Shown here: piece after piece, positions 19,075 through 27,700 of the stretch | Position numbering within the stretch: the stretch's first letter is position 1 | Layout: every line of letters starts with the position of its first letter | Assembly (NCBI RefSeq): GCF_000169335.1 | Contig: NZ_AAXW01000026.1 | Span: forward strand, 1-63,823 | From: Crocosphaera chwakensis CCY0110 | GTDB taxonomy: Bacteria > Cyanobacteriota > Cyanobacteriia > Cyanobacteriales > Microcystaceae | Direction: 5' to 3' | DNA length: 63,823 nucleotides | Notes under the pieces: generated by a model | What the model was told of the DNA's origin: nothing | The model's database searches: none | Seen by the model: the letters and a program-made list of their open reading frames with translations, nothing else | Made by a program: the position numbers and the translations under genes

Positions 19075-20292
19075 ATGACAACACTACCCTTAAGCTGGAC
19101 AGAACTCGAAAACTTAACTAACTGGAAAATAGATAATATTAATGGGCCGACCAACTCCCAAGCTATTTTACGGCTTTTCGGTCATCAAGAAAGTGATGTT
19201 AGAGTTACCCTTTACCGTGATAACCATGCTTGGTGTCCCTACTGTCAAAAAGTTTGGTTATGGTTAGAAGAAAAACAAATTCCCTATCGTATCAAAAAAA
19301 TTACCATGTTTTGTTACGGACAAAAAGAACGATGGTATAAAAAAATTGTACCATCTGGTATGCTTCCGGCAGTTGAATTAGATGGACGTTTAATAACCGA
19401 AAGTGATGATATTTTAATGGCCTTAGAAGCAGAATTTGGCGCATTAAACCATAGCATGAAAGATGCAAACGTTATCCCCTTACGACAGTTAGAACGGTTA
19501 TTATTTCGGGCCTGGTGTACTTGGTTATGTTATCCCACTTTGTCACAAAAACAAGAACAGCAAAACCGTGAACAGTTCCTTAAAGTCGTGGGGATGGTAG
19601 AAAAAGTGTTAGGAGATAGTCCAAGTCCTTATTTTTTAGACAAGTTTGGCACAGTGGATGTTATTTTTACCCCTTACGTTGAAAGAATGAATGCTAGTTT
19701 ATACTACTATAAAGGTTATTCACTGCGGGAAGAAAATGAGCGTTTTAGTCAGTGGTTTGATGCAATGGAAACCCGTTCGACTTATCGAGGAACACAAAGC
19801 GACTTTCACACCCATGTCCACGACTTACCCCCACAAATGGGTGGATGTTACAGTAATGGAGATGAGCAAACAAAAATTAATCAAGACAGGGTAGATAATG
19901 GTCCTTGGTTGGGTTTACCCGATGTAATCTATCCTGAACCCGAAACCTCCCGTCAAGAAGCATTACAACGGGTGATTAAACATCGTCATAATATTATTCG
20001 GGTTAACCCTGGAGAGGATCAGGTGTTCGATGAAGCGTTACGCTGTGCATTAACTACCCTGATGACTGGAGAAACTTGTCAACCACCGAAGGGATCAGAT
20101 GTGGCGTTACGATATTTACGAGATAGAATCAATGTACCACGGGATATGTCTATCTATGCAGGAAAACGATTAAGAGAAGCATTAGAAACTACTGCAAGTT
20201 TAGTCAGCGATCGTCAAGAAATACCGATTCCAGTCAAACATCGACGAGATCAAGATCCAGCTAATTTTGTGTACATAAAAGATGCAATTTAG
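19075..20292 (+). CDS. Glutathione S-transferase family protein, extended cyanobacterial form
   Basis: A 405-residue protein whose thioredoxin-like domain has HAWCPYCQKVWLWLEEKQIPY (CPYC redox motif) and PSGMLPAVELDGRLITESD, the cis-Pro and glutathione-binding loop. A helical GST C-domain follows, then a ~130-residue extension (from LPDVIYPEPETSRQEAL) found in cyanobacterial homologues. An in-frame TTG at 19033 would add 14 residues, but relatives start just before the LPLSW-like stretch, so ATG at 19075 is preferred. Likely role is thiol redox chemistry or detoxification; substrate unknown. Confidence 0.8.
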   Translation: MTTLPLSWTELENLTNWKIDNINGPTNSQAILRLFGHQESDVRVTLYRDNHAWCPYCQKVWLWLEEKQIPYRIKKITMFCYGQKERWYKKIVPSGMLPAVELDGRLITESDDILMALEAEFGALNHSMKDANVIPLRQLERLLFRAWCTWLCYPTLSQKQEQQNREQFLKVVGMVEKVLGDSPSPYFLDKFGTVDVIFTPYVERMNASLYYYKGYSLREENERFSQWFDAMETRSTYRGTQSDFHTHVHDLPPQMGGCYSNGDEQTKINQDRVDNGPWLGLPDVIYPEPETSRQEALQRVIKHRHNIIRVNPGEDQVFDEALRCALTTLMTGETCQPPKGSDVALRYLRDRINVPRDMSIYAGKRLREALETTASLVSDRQEIPIPVKHRRDQDPANFVYIKDAI

Positions 20293-20340
20293 GGAAACAT
20301 TATTGTGTCTTTTCGAGGTAAAAAATAATCATTCATTAGT

Positions 20341-20372
20341 TAGGTTGAGTTATGTTTCTTAACTCAACTTAC
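20341..20372. repeat. Dispersed hairpin repeat, GTTGAGTT type
   Basis: Imperfect palindrome TTAGGTTGAGTTATG...AACTCAACTTA. It belongs to a small dispersed family seen again near 21279, 22121 and 23229. Confidence 0.5.
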
Positions 20373-20376
20373 AAAA

Positions 20377-20577
20377 TCAGCGATCGCTAGTTTTTTGTCT
20401 AATTAATTGTTCAATTGTTTTGATATCTTCAGGAGATTTTGCCATACCATAAGTATCGGAAGGTGCATCAGAAGTATAACGATCTACAAAAGCGTGAAAT
20501 GCGTTTTGATCGTCCGGATGTGAGATTACATAAGCTCTTAGTTCAGTTTTTGTCATTTTCTCGAAATTAGGGGTCAT
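20377..20577 (-). CDS. DUF6887-type small protein, paralogue of the gene at 21059
   Basis: A 66-residue protein MTPNFEKMTKTELRAYVISHPDDQNAF-like, matching the pattern 'F..M(T/S)..ELR.Y(V/M)L.(H/N)R.DD..AF' that also appears in the gene at 21059-21256. Recognition as DUF6887 is from memory. ATG at 20575-20577 is chosen because GGAGAT lies nine bases upstream; the longer frame to 20592 is rejected. The start codon overlaps the TAA of a DUF6888-type frame by one base (TAATG), so the two are translationally coupled. Function unknown; the two-gene, overlapping layout resembles a toxin-antitoxin module, which is inference only. Its last codons are part of a HIP1 site. Confidence 0.75.
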   Translation of the reverse strand: MTPNFEKMTKTELRAYVISHPDDQNAFHAFVDRYTSDAPSDTYGMAKSPEDIKTIEQLIRQKTSDR

Positions 20578-20753
20578 TATAAAAATCTCCAAAGACCATT
20601 TTTGTATATTTCTATTTGTATGTCATCACCAGCTAAGATGAAGAGGTTACCAGTCCTTTCATCTAGTCTAACAATAAAAATAGGGGTAAAAGTATTGGTT
20701 AATGATTGACACAGTATAATACACATTATGCCTTGTTCAGCCGTTGGTAAAAT
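20577..20753 (-). CDS. DUF6888-type small protein with apparent ATT (AUU) start
   Basis: Minus-strand frame encoding about 58 residues: PTAEQGIMCIILCQSL near the N-terminus, IFIVRLDERTGNLFILAGDD in the middle and NGLWRFL at the end, the DUF6888 pattern. No ATG, GTG, TTG or CTG lies between the in-frame TGA upstream and the conserved PTAEQ. Only ATT codons stand there, at 20756-20754 and 20753-20751, with GAGG 4 and 7 bases before them. I place the start at 20753, the better spacing; 20756 is possible. The stop TAA overlaps the ATG of the DUF6887 gene by one base. The frame was found by reading the strand because ordinary start rules miss it. Confidence 0.65.
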   Translation of the reverse strand: MLPTAEQGIMCIILCQSLTNTFTPIFIVRLDERTGNLFILAGDDIQIEIYKNGLWRFL

Positions 20754-20885
20754 AATCTTACCTCACTTTTAATTATTTCTTTGACTAATTATGCTAGACA
20801 AACTACAAGATTAGTGCGATCGCTATATAATTTTAGCGATTTTACAGTAAAATATAGAGAATAATTGTAAGAAGGAGTTGAAGAA

Positions 20886-21059
20886 ATTCCCACAGCAGAA
20901 CAACAGTTAACTTGTTTTATTTTAAGTTATTGGGCGACTAAAATGTATTTACCTGTTTATCTCATTCGTATTGATGAAAGAACAAAAAATATCTTTTTTC
21001 TTTCAGGAGATGAACACGAAATTGTGATTTTTTCTAATGGTAATTGGAGGTATGTATAA
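20886..21059 (+). CDS. DUF6888-type small protein, second copy, apparent ATT start
   Basis: A 57-residue frame with PTAEQQLTCFILSYWATKMY, then VYLIRIDERTKNIFFLSGDE and SNGNWRYV at the end, clearly paralogous to the minus-strand copy at 20577-20753. The in-frame codons after the upstream TAA are GAA GGA GTT GAA GAA ATT CCC, so no standard start exists. AAGGAG (20872-20877) lies eight bases before ATT at 20886-20888, ideal spacing for initiation there. The nearby TTG at 20879 is in another frame that stops after ten codons. The stop TAA overlaps the next ATG by one base. Confidence 0.65.
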   Translation: MPTAEQQLTCFILSYWATKMYLPVYLIRIDERTKNIFFLSGDEHEIVIFSNGNWRYV

Positions 21060-21256
21060 TGACATCAAAATTTAATAACATGAGTCGTCAAGAGTTACGC
21101 ACTTATATGCTTGAAAATCGAGAGGATGAAGAAGCTTTTCAAGTCTATCTTGATAGAGTAATGGCACAACCTGGAGAAATTTATCCTGCACCAAAAACCA
21201 TCGAAGATGTACATAATTTTCCGAAAGCTTTAGATAAAAATAATGACAATCAGTAA
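21059..21256 (+). CDS. DUF6887-type small protein
   Basis: A 65-residue acidic protein, MTSKFNNMSRQELRTYMLE-like, then NREDEEAFQVYLDRV. It shares its pattern with the minus-strand copy at 20377-20577. GGAGG (21046-21050) lies eight bases before ATG 21059, so the TTG at 21044 is rejected. The start overlaps the stop of the DUF6888 frame (TAATG). The two DUF6888-DUF6887 pairs are divergent, with 129 bp or so between their starts, and therefore share a control region. Function unknown. Confidence 0.75.
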   Translation: MTSKFNNMSRQELRTYMLENREDEEAFQVYLDRVMAQPGEIYPAPKTIEDVHNFPKALDKNNDNQ

Positions 21257-21278
21257 AAGATAATAAGGAGTTATGTTT

Positions 21279-21310
21279 TATGTTGGGTTTCGTCTCTCAA
21301 CCTAACCTAC
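21279..21310. repeat. Dispersed hairpin repeat, GTTGGGTTTCGTCTCTCAACC type
   Basis: TATGTTGGGTTTCGTCTCTC then AACCTAACCTAC. Near-identical copies lie at 22121-22157 and 23229-23261. A small palindromic repeat family common in cyanobacterial intergenic DNA. Confidence 0.6.
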
Positions 21311-21353
21311 ACCCGTCGGCGATCGCTAAATCTATTTATATTATAAGAACAAT

Positions 21354-21770
21354 ATGCCCGCTAGAGATATTTTTCATGATGCTGTTATTCATGCACTGCA
21401 AAGGGAGGAATGGAAAATTACTCATGATCCCTATCTAATTTACTATGAATTAGGTAAGATGTATATAGATTTAGGGGCTGAAAAAATTTTAGCTGCTGAA
21501 AAAGAGAACAACAAAATAGCAGTTGAAATTAAAAGTTTTATTCAAACGGCTGCAGTTTCAGAATTTCATACTGCACTAGGTCAATTTATTAATTATCGGA
21601 CTATCTTAAAAGAATCGGAACCTGATAGAACTTTATATTTAGCTATTCCTGATGATACCTACAATTCCCTTTTTCAAACACGATTTGTTCAAAAAATAAT
21701 GATGGATTATCAATTAAAACTTATTATTTATCAACCAACTGAGGAGATTATTAAAAAATGGATAAGTTAG
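21354..21770 (+). CDS. xisH: XisH-family protein
   Basis: A 138-residue protein starting MPARDIFHDAVIHALQREEW, with YIDLGAEKILAAEKENNKIAVEIKSF-type core. The D...E-x-K arrangement (IDLGAEK...AVEIKSF) is the restriction-endonuclease-like fold expected for XisH, named from the Anabaena fdxN-element excision controlling factor. Copies outside that element are abundant in cyanobacteria and have unknown roles. The 3' end overlaps xisI by 13 bp, the usual tight coupling of the pair. Confidence 0.88.
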   Translation: MPARDIFHDAVIHALQREEWKITHDPYLIYYELGKMYIDLGAEKILAAEKENNKIAVEIKSFIQTAAVSEFHTALGQFINYRTILKESEPDRTLYLAIPDDTYNSLFQTRFVQKIMMDYQLKLIIYQPTEEIIKKWIS

Positions 21771-22090
21771 AAAAATATAGCTCTACTATACAAAAAATTT
21801 TGCAAGAGTATGCTCAATTTAGCCAAGATAAAGATATTGAAACTGAATTAGTTTTTGATACTATTAGACATCATTATCAAATTGTTAATGTAGGCTGGAA
21901 AAATGATAATTGGATTTATGGTTGTATTTTACATTTAGATATTAAGAATGATAAAGTATGGATTCAACATAATGGAACAGAAATGGAAATAGGGGAAGAA
22001 TTAGTTAAACAGGGTGTTCCTAAATCAGATATTGTTATTGGTTTTCATTCTCCTTTTAAGCGACAATTTACGGAATATGCAGTTAATTGA
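21758..22090 (+). CDS. xisI: XisI-family protein
   Basis: A 110-residue partner of XisH, with the conserved DTIRHHYQIVNVGW, GCILHLDIKNDKVWIQHNGT and C-terminal VKQGVPKSDIVIGFHSP. XisH and XisI always occur together and were first tied to developmental excision in heterocystous strains; in unicellular strains they probably act otherwise, perhaps as a toxin-antitoxin-like pair, which is inference. The start overlaps xisH. No xisF-type recombinase is nearby, so there is no sign of an excisable element here. Confidence 0.88.
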   Translation: MDKLEKYSSTIQKILQEYAQFSQDKDIETELVFDTIRHHYQIVNVGWKNDNWIYGCILHLDIKNDKVWIQHNGTEMEIGEELVKQGVPKSDIVIGFHSPFKRQFTEYAVN

Positions 22091-22120
22091 ATTATCCATA
22101 TAGATGTAAAACACAACAAT

Positions 22121-22157
22121 AAGTTATGTTGGGTTTCGTCTCTCAACCCACCCTACA
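22121..22157. repeat. Dispersed hairpin repeat, GTTGGGTTTCG type
   Basis: AAGTTATGTTGGGTTTCGTC then TCTCAACCCACCCTACA, a second copy of the element at 21279. Confidence 0.6.
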
Positions 22158-22179
22158 AGATAGGAGGTTATATTTTATA

Positions 22180-22272
22180 TTTTAGGAGATTTATTTTGTT
22201 GTGTTACCCTCATTAAAAATCTTAATGCTTCGTTGACTGCTTCTGTATTAGGAAACATCTCAGCAACGTCTT
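22180..22272 (-). pseudogene. Truncated copy of the BrnA-type antitoxin C-terminus
   Basis: About 92 bp closely match the 3' end of the intact BrnA gene at 22689-22910, encoding VAEMFPNTEAVNEALRFLMR-like sequence on the minus strand. The 5' part is missing: homology stops at a run of C and A bases near 22273. This is a partial duplication or the scar of a lost toxin-antitoxin locus. Confidence 0.65.
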
Positions 22273-22308
22273 CCCCCAAAAAAAAGTTCCTATTAAAATT
22301 ATTTAAAC

Positions 22309-22377
22309 TCATTCAATAGCATTAAGTTCTGATTTACTGGGATTTCTTAATTGAATTTTGCTAAATACTAAACCTAT
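22309..22377 (-). pseudogene. Remnant of a clan AA aspartic protease-like gene
   Basis: The minus strand encodes GLVFSKIQLRNPSKSELNAIE followed by a stop. This matches the N-terminus I remember for small retropepsin-like proteins of cyanobacteria (GLV...ITLRNP...IEV). The rest of the gene is absent and the codon where ATG would be is ATA. Probably the second gene of a decayed two-gene module with the CopG-like frame upstream (22440-22615). Confidence 0.4.
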
Positions 22378-22403
22378 TTTTTACCTCAACTTTTTTCAAT
22401 AAT

Positions 22404-22429
22404 AGGGTGAGTTTTGAATGACTCACCCT
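22404..22429. terminator. Hairpin AGGGTGAGT/ACTCACCCT
   Basis: Perfect 9-bp stem with loop TTTGAATG. A related hairpin lies at 24681-24706, so it may be a dispersed repeat rather than a true terminator; no U tract follows. Confidence 0.4.
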
Positions 22430-22439
22430 AAACCATAAC

Positions 22440-22615
22440 TCATTTAATATCACTCGTTTTTACTTTTTCTTCCTGTTCTTTTTTGCTGTGTTTTCTCCTA
22501 GAAACTTTTGTATAAACTTTTCCAACTCTGGTAGTTGAGGCATCAAAATAACGCTCAATCACTTCCTCTCCTGCTTCAATTTTTTGCTCAAGTTCTTGAT
22601 TGAAATTTTGTGCAT
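22440..22615 (-). pseudogene. CopG-like small protein broken by a frameshift just after its start
   Basis: AGGAGAG followed eight bases later by ATG at 22613-22615 is a good start, but that frame stops after 19 codons. The next frame reads AQNFNQELEQKIEAGEEVIE, then RYFDASTTRVGKVYTKVSRR and ends in KTSDI, which looks like a real small antitoxin-type protein. A loss of about two bases (or gain of one) just after the ATG would explain it. It precedes the protease-like remnant on the same strand. Confidence 0.5.
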
Positions 22616-22688
22616 AAAGTTTTCTCTCCTATTTGCTACTTTGACTATAAGTAATTAACCAAATATATTATCCATCACTGATCGCACT

Positions 22689-22910
22689 CTATCTTTTAGG
22701 AGATTGATTTTGTTGTGTCACCCTCATTAAAAATCGTAATGCTTCGTTGACTGCTTCTGAGTTAGGGAACATTTCAGCAACGTCGTCATCTAAGCGAACA
22801 GTATGTCCTGCAAAGCTTTTTCTATTGCGACCAAATTTTCTAACTTTTAAAGTGGTGAGATCATACTCTTCTCGTAAATCATCTTTGATATTAGGGTTAT
22901 CCTTGTTCAT
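22689..22910 (-). CDS. brnA: BrnA-type antitoxin
   Basis: A 73-residue protein starting MNKDNPNIKDDLREEYDL at 22910, with FAGHTVRLDDDVAEMFPNSE and a C-terminal helix EALRFLMRVTQQ, the ribbon-helix-helix region of BrnA-like antitoxins. The longer frame to 22946 is rejected because ATG at 22908-22910 lies within the BrnT 3' end, the normal 14-bp overlap of a toxin-antitoxin operon. BrnA binds and neutralises BrnT and represses the operon. A truncated copy sits at 22180-22272. Confidence 0.85.
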   Translation of the reverse strand: MNKDNPNIKDDLREEYDLTTLKVRKFGRNRKSFAGHTVRLDDDVAEMFPNSEAVNEALRFLMRVTQQNQSPKR

Positions 22911-23169
22911 AAGCTTTTCTCTCTTGTGGTGTGACTTCTCTGGCACTAATAAGGCGAATTTTATTCCCTCTTTCAGTATAAGATAAAATCAATATACGTT
23001 CTCGATTAGATTGTCCTACGATCAGATAACGTTCTTCATTTTCTGAGTGATCAGGATCGTAGAAGTCAACATATAAAGGATCATCAAAAATCGTTTTTGC
23101 TTCTTCAAAAGAAACACCATATTTTGATAAGTTTTGTTTTGCTTTGTTTTCATCCCACTCAAATTCCAT
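22897..23169 (-). CDS. brnT: BrnT-family ribonuclease toxin
   Basis: A 90-residue protein, MEFEWDENKAKQNLSKYGVS then FEEAKTIFDDPLYVDFYDPD, RYLIVGQS, ILSYTERGNKIRLISAREVT and ending QERKAYEQG: the complete BrnT pattern (F.WD..K...N..KHG..F..A...F.DP and IRIISAR..). BrnT is a RelE-fold ribonuclease that blocks growth under stress. It is first in the operon, ahead of brnA, with a 14-bp overlap. Confidence 0.93.
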   Translation of the reverse strand: MEFEWDENKAKQNLSKYGVSFEEAKTIFDDPLYVDFYDPDHSENEERYLIVGQSNRERILILSYTERGNKIRLISAREVTPQERKAYEQG

Positions 23170-23228
23170 AATTAACTAAAGATTGTAATTATATCCCCTA
23201 AATTATCCTAAAATAAAGATAAAAAATA

Positions 23229-23261
23229 GTTATGTTGGGTTTTGTCCCTCAACCAACCTAC
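23229..23261. repeat. Dispersed hairpin repeat, GTTGGGTTTTG type
   Basis: GTTATGTTGGGTTTTGTCCC then TCAACCAACCTAC, third copy of the family at 21279 and 22121. It lies just upstream of the ATPase gene and is followed by a HIP1 octamer. Confidence 0.55.
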
Positions 23262-23355
23262 GAGATCGGCGATCGCACTATGCTAAAATAGTGAGCAATT
23301 AACTAAAAATTTAGCTATTATGTAGAAAAATATTGTAAGCAATTTATAAAAGAAT

Positions 23356-24661
23356 ATGAAAACAATAGAAGTATTTGGCGTTTCCAATGAAAAAGTCGCA
23401 TCATACATAGAAAGAAAACAGGTAGATGAGAGATTTCTTGAAGGACTAAACAGAAATAAGCATATTATTGTTTTTGGTGCATCTAAACAAGGAAAAACAG
23501 CATTAACTAATAGGCATTTAGAAGAAAAACAATTTATCAGAATTAATTGTTCACCTACAACTCAAACTATTGACATTTATAAATCAATTCTTAGACAACT
23601 TAAAATAGATTTTCAAGAAGAAAGAATAGAAAAAAAAACATATTGAGTTAACAGGAAAAGCAAGCATAAAAGCAATTGTAAAAATCCCTTTGTTTGGGGA
23701 AGCAAGTGCTTCTCCAGAAGTAGAGATGAAATCTGGGCAAGAGCAAGATACTAAATATAAAAGGATTGAATATAATCTAGATTTACCACAAGATATTAGT
23801 GAAATTCTTAAATCTTTTAAGTTTCGTAAAAGAATTATAATTGAAAATTTTCATTATTTAGAAGAAGCTGTTCAAAGACGTATTGCTTTTGATTTAAGAG
23901 TTTTTGAAGATTATAATATTTTATTTATTATTTTAGGTATTTGGAGAGAAAAAAATAGATTAGCTCAATTTAATGGTGATCTTCAAGATAGAATTATTGA
24001 AATTCCGGTTGAACCTTGGACAAAAAATGATTTTATAAGTGTGATTAAGAAAGGTAGTGAAAAACTAAATATTCAATTTGATGATCAACTTATTACAAAA
24101 ATTATCGAAAACTCATTCGATAGCATTGGAGTTTTTCAGGAACTTTGTAAGGAATGCTGTTTAGCTAATCAAATAACTCGAAAAGTAGACTCAATAAAAC
24201 AAATTAGCGAAGATACTTTACAGCAAGCTATTTATAAAAAGCTAGAAGATTATTCGGGAAGACATATTAGAAGTTTGGAAACATTTATAGAGCAACCAGT
24301 AAGAACTTCTGATAATATTCCTCTTTTTTTAGCATATTATTTTGTTAAAATACTATGTGATTTAGAATGGAAAGACGTAGAGATTGGTTTAAAACGAACT
24401 AATCTTCATAATAAGATAAAAGAAATTCATCATAGACCAGATGATGTACGTTCTTCTGATATGAGTAACTTTTTAAACAAGTTAATACAAACACAAGTCA
24501 AAAAAAATATAATTCCTCCATTATTTGATTACGATATAAGTACACGCACTATTAAAATAATAGATTCAACACTTTATTTCTTTTTAAGAAATGCAAATAA
24601 AGAAGAAATTATTGAAGACTTTGATCTTCCAGTTGAAAATTATTTAAGAGATCAAAATTAG
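23356..24661 (+). CDS. P-loop ATPase of unknown role, split by a frameshift in an A9 run
   Basis: Two overlapping-style frames form one protein of about 435 residues. The first part (23356-23646) carries Walker A in IIVFGASKQGKTALTN near residue 40. The second (open through 24661) has a Walker B-like RKRIIIENFHYL, IILGIWREKNRL and a helical C-terminal half. The break lies at nine consecutive A residues, 23630-23638: with eight A the frame reads GAA AAA AAA CAT ATT GAG TTA and continues in full. This may be transcriptional slippage, a true mutation or an assembly error. The layout suggests a sensor-type AAA/STAND-like protein in an accessory stretch; I do not recognise the family. Confidence 0.65.
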
Positions 24662-24680
24662 AGCAAGTTTTATGTTTTAT

Positions 24681-24706
24681 AGGGTAAGTCCCTAAAAACT
24701 CACCCT
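24681..24706. terminator. Convergent-gene hairpin AGGGTAAGT...ACTCACCCT
   Basis: Imperfect stem between the ATPase and the convergent nifJ gene, related to the hairpin at 22404. Could stop transcription in either direction. Confidence 0.4.
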
Positions 24707-24733
24707 AAACCATTACAAAGGAAACCTAATTAC

Positions 24734-27700
24734 CTAATTAACCGTTGTTTCCGCCTCAATATTAGCCTTACTATGTCCATTTCCGTTACCTATTTCTAAC
24801 TGCCTTGCAGCTAAATATTGATACATTTGCCAACGGGTATTAACATCTGCTTGCGCCTCTTTAAGCAGTTTTTTGGCAGCATCTGGTTTACTTCTGGCTA
24901 ACATTTTGAAACGGTTTTCTTGATACATAGTTCGTTCAATGGGAAGCTTAGGACTTCTCATATCTAACTGTAAGGGGTTCTTTCCTTCTCCTACTAAGTC
25001 GGGATGATACCGATACAATAACCAGCGGCCACTGTCTACAATGTCCTTCTGATAACTCATGGCAGTGGTCATATTGATACCGTGGGCGATACAGTGAGAA
25101 TAGGCAATAATCAAAGAGACACCCTCATAAGCTTCTGCTTCTAAAAAGGCTTTGATACTATGCTCATTCTTTGCACCCATAGCTACACTAGCAACATAAA
25201 CGTTACCGTAAGTCATAGCCATTAACCCTAAGTCTTTCTTGGGTGAGGGTTTCCCTGCTGCTGCAAACTTGGCAACGGCAGCGCGAGGGGTGGCTTTGGA
25301 TGCTTGTCCCCCCGTATTAGAATAAACTTCTGTGTCCATGACCAAAATATTAACGTTGCGTCCACTGGCTAACACATGGTCTAACCCACCATAACCAATA
25401 TCATAAGCCCAACCGTCACCGCCAATGATCCAAACACTCTTTTTCACTAAATAGTCAGCCACAGACTGCAACATGGTTACTTTAGCTTGGGTGGTTTCCT
25501 CTAAGTTGCCACTGCTTAACTGGGTTAACCGTTGTTTGAGGATAGCTACCCGTCCCCGTTGTTCAAAGATGTCTGCTTCATCTATTTGTTTTGCGTTTAA
25601 TAACTCTTGCGCTAGGTTTTCTCCAATATCAGAGGCTAAACTTTTGACTAACTCCGTCGCAAACTCTGCTTGTTTATCGATGGAGACACGGAACCCTAAA
25701 CCAAATTCTGCGTTATCTTCAAATAAGGAATTAGACCAAGCTGGGCCCCTTCCTTCTTGGTTATGGGTCCAGGGAGTAGTGGGTAGGTTTCCGCCATAAA
25801 TAGAAGAACATCCCGTTGCGTTGGCGACTACCATGCGATCGCCAAATAATTGTGTTGCCAGTTTAATATAAGGGGTTTCGCCACATCCGGCACAGGCCCC
25901 AGAGAACTCAAATAAGGGTTCTTGCATCTGTTGATGGCTGATTTTATTGAGTTTAAGGGTATTGCGATCAGGGTTAGGAATAGAGAGGAAATAGTCCCAA
26001 TTTTCTCGTTCTTGTTCCCTTATAGGTAATTGTGGGGCCATATTAATGGCTTTGAGTTTGGGTTGGGATTTATTTTTCGCGGGACATACATCAACGCAGA
26101 CACCGCAACCGGTACAGTCTTCAGCCGCCACTTGAATGGTAAATTTGAGATCAGTTTTCTTCCAGTCTAAGTCCTTTGCCTCTGCACTTTTGAAGCTGGT
26201 TGGGGCATTACTTAACGCTGCTTCTTCATATACTTTAGACCGGATCACCGCATGAGGACAAACTAAAACACATTTCCCACACTGAACGCACACATCTTCA
26301 TCCCAAACGGGTATTTCTTGGGCGACATTGCGTTTTTCCCATTTTGCTGTTCCACTGGGATAAGTTCCATCGCAAGGTAAGGCACTCACAGGGATATCTT
26401 CCCCTTGTCTTGCCATCATTTTTCCTAATACATCTCGGATGAAGGCAGGGGCGGTATCAGGGATAGGATGATCAATGTCTGGGGCGTTATTATCTACCGT
26501 AGTTGGAACAGTTACTTGATGAAGATGATCTAAAGCAGCATCAACCGCTTTCATGTTCATCTGTACGATGTCTTCCCCTTTCTTACCGTAGGTTTTGCGA
26601 ATATATTTTTTAATTTGTTCTATGGCTTCTTCTCTGGGGAGAACATTGGCTAAGGCAAAGAAGCAGACTTGCATGACGGTGTTTATTCTGCCACCCATCC
26701 CTGCATTTCTGGCCACTTCGTAAGCGTTGATCACATAAACTTTAAGGTTTTTGTTAATAATATGGTCTTGGACAGGACGGGGGAGATGTTGCCAAACATA
26801 TTCGGGTTTGTAGGGACTATTAATGAGAAACGTTGACTCTTCTATAGCAGGTTCTAGGAGGTCAAATTTTTCCAAAAATTCCCATTGATGACAGGCAACA
26901 AAGTTAGCTTGATTCACTAAGTAGGTTGAGCGAATGGGATCGCGTCCAAAGCGTAAATGAGACACCGTAACAGACCCAGATTTTTTGGAGTCGTAGACGA
27001 AATAGCCTTGGGCATAGTTATCGGTTTCTTCTCCAATAATTTTAATGGAGTTTTTATTTGCACCTACTGTTCCATCTGATCCTAATCCATAAAAGATGGC
27101 TCGAACAACGTTATTAGGTTCTGTGGAAAAATTGGGATCATAATCGATACTGGTATGGCTAAGATCGTCATTAATACCAATGGTAAAATGATTTTTTGGG
27201 TTATCTAATGTTAAGTTATCAAACACCCCTTTAACCATTGCTGAAGTAAACTCTTTGGAAGATAAACCATATCTACCACCAACAATTTTCGGTAAAGGTA
27301 TTTCCTGACAACATTCCATAAACCCAGTCACAACATCTACATATAAGGGTTCCCCTGCTGAACCGGGTTCTTTAGTGCGATCTAAAACAGCAATTTTTCT
27401 AACCGTTTTTGGTAAAGATTCAATTAGCTTTTCTGCTACAAAGGGACGATATAAACGAACTTTTAAAACCCCGACTTTTTTCCCTTGATTCATTAAATAA
27501 TCTACGGTTTCATGGACGGTTTCGCAACCAGAACCCATTAAAATAATGACTCTTTCTGCTTCAGGATCACCATGATATTCGTATAAGTTATATTGCCTTC
27601 CCGTTAGTTGGGCAAACTTATCCATTGTCCTCTGTAAAATGTCAGGATAAGCTGCATAGAAGGGGTTGACGGTTTCTCTGGCTTGGAAGTAAACATCGGG

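Noticed and set aside
20379..20390. Dispersed GCGATCGC octamers across the window (for example 1635, 4680, 5289)
   Set aside because: This is the HIP1 repeat, ordinary in cyanobacteria; useful only for taxonomy.
20879..20911. TTG at 20879 as start of the second DUF6888 gene
   Set aside because: It is out of frame with the conserved sequence and its frame stops after ten codons.
21354..22090. XisH/XisI as evidence for an excisable fdxN-type element
   Set aside because: No XisF-type recombinase or matching direct repeats are visible nearby; the pair is common outside such elements.
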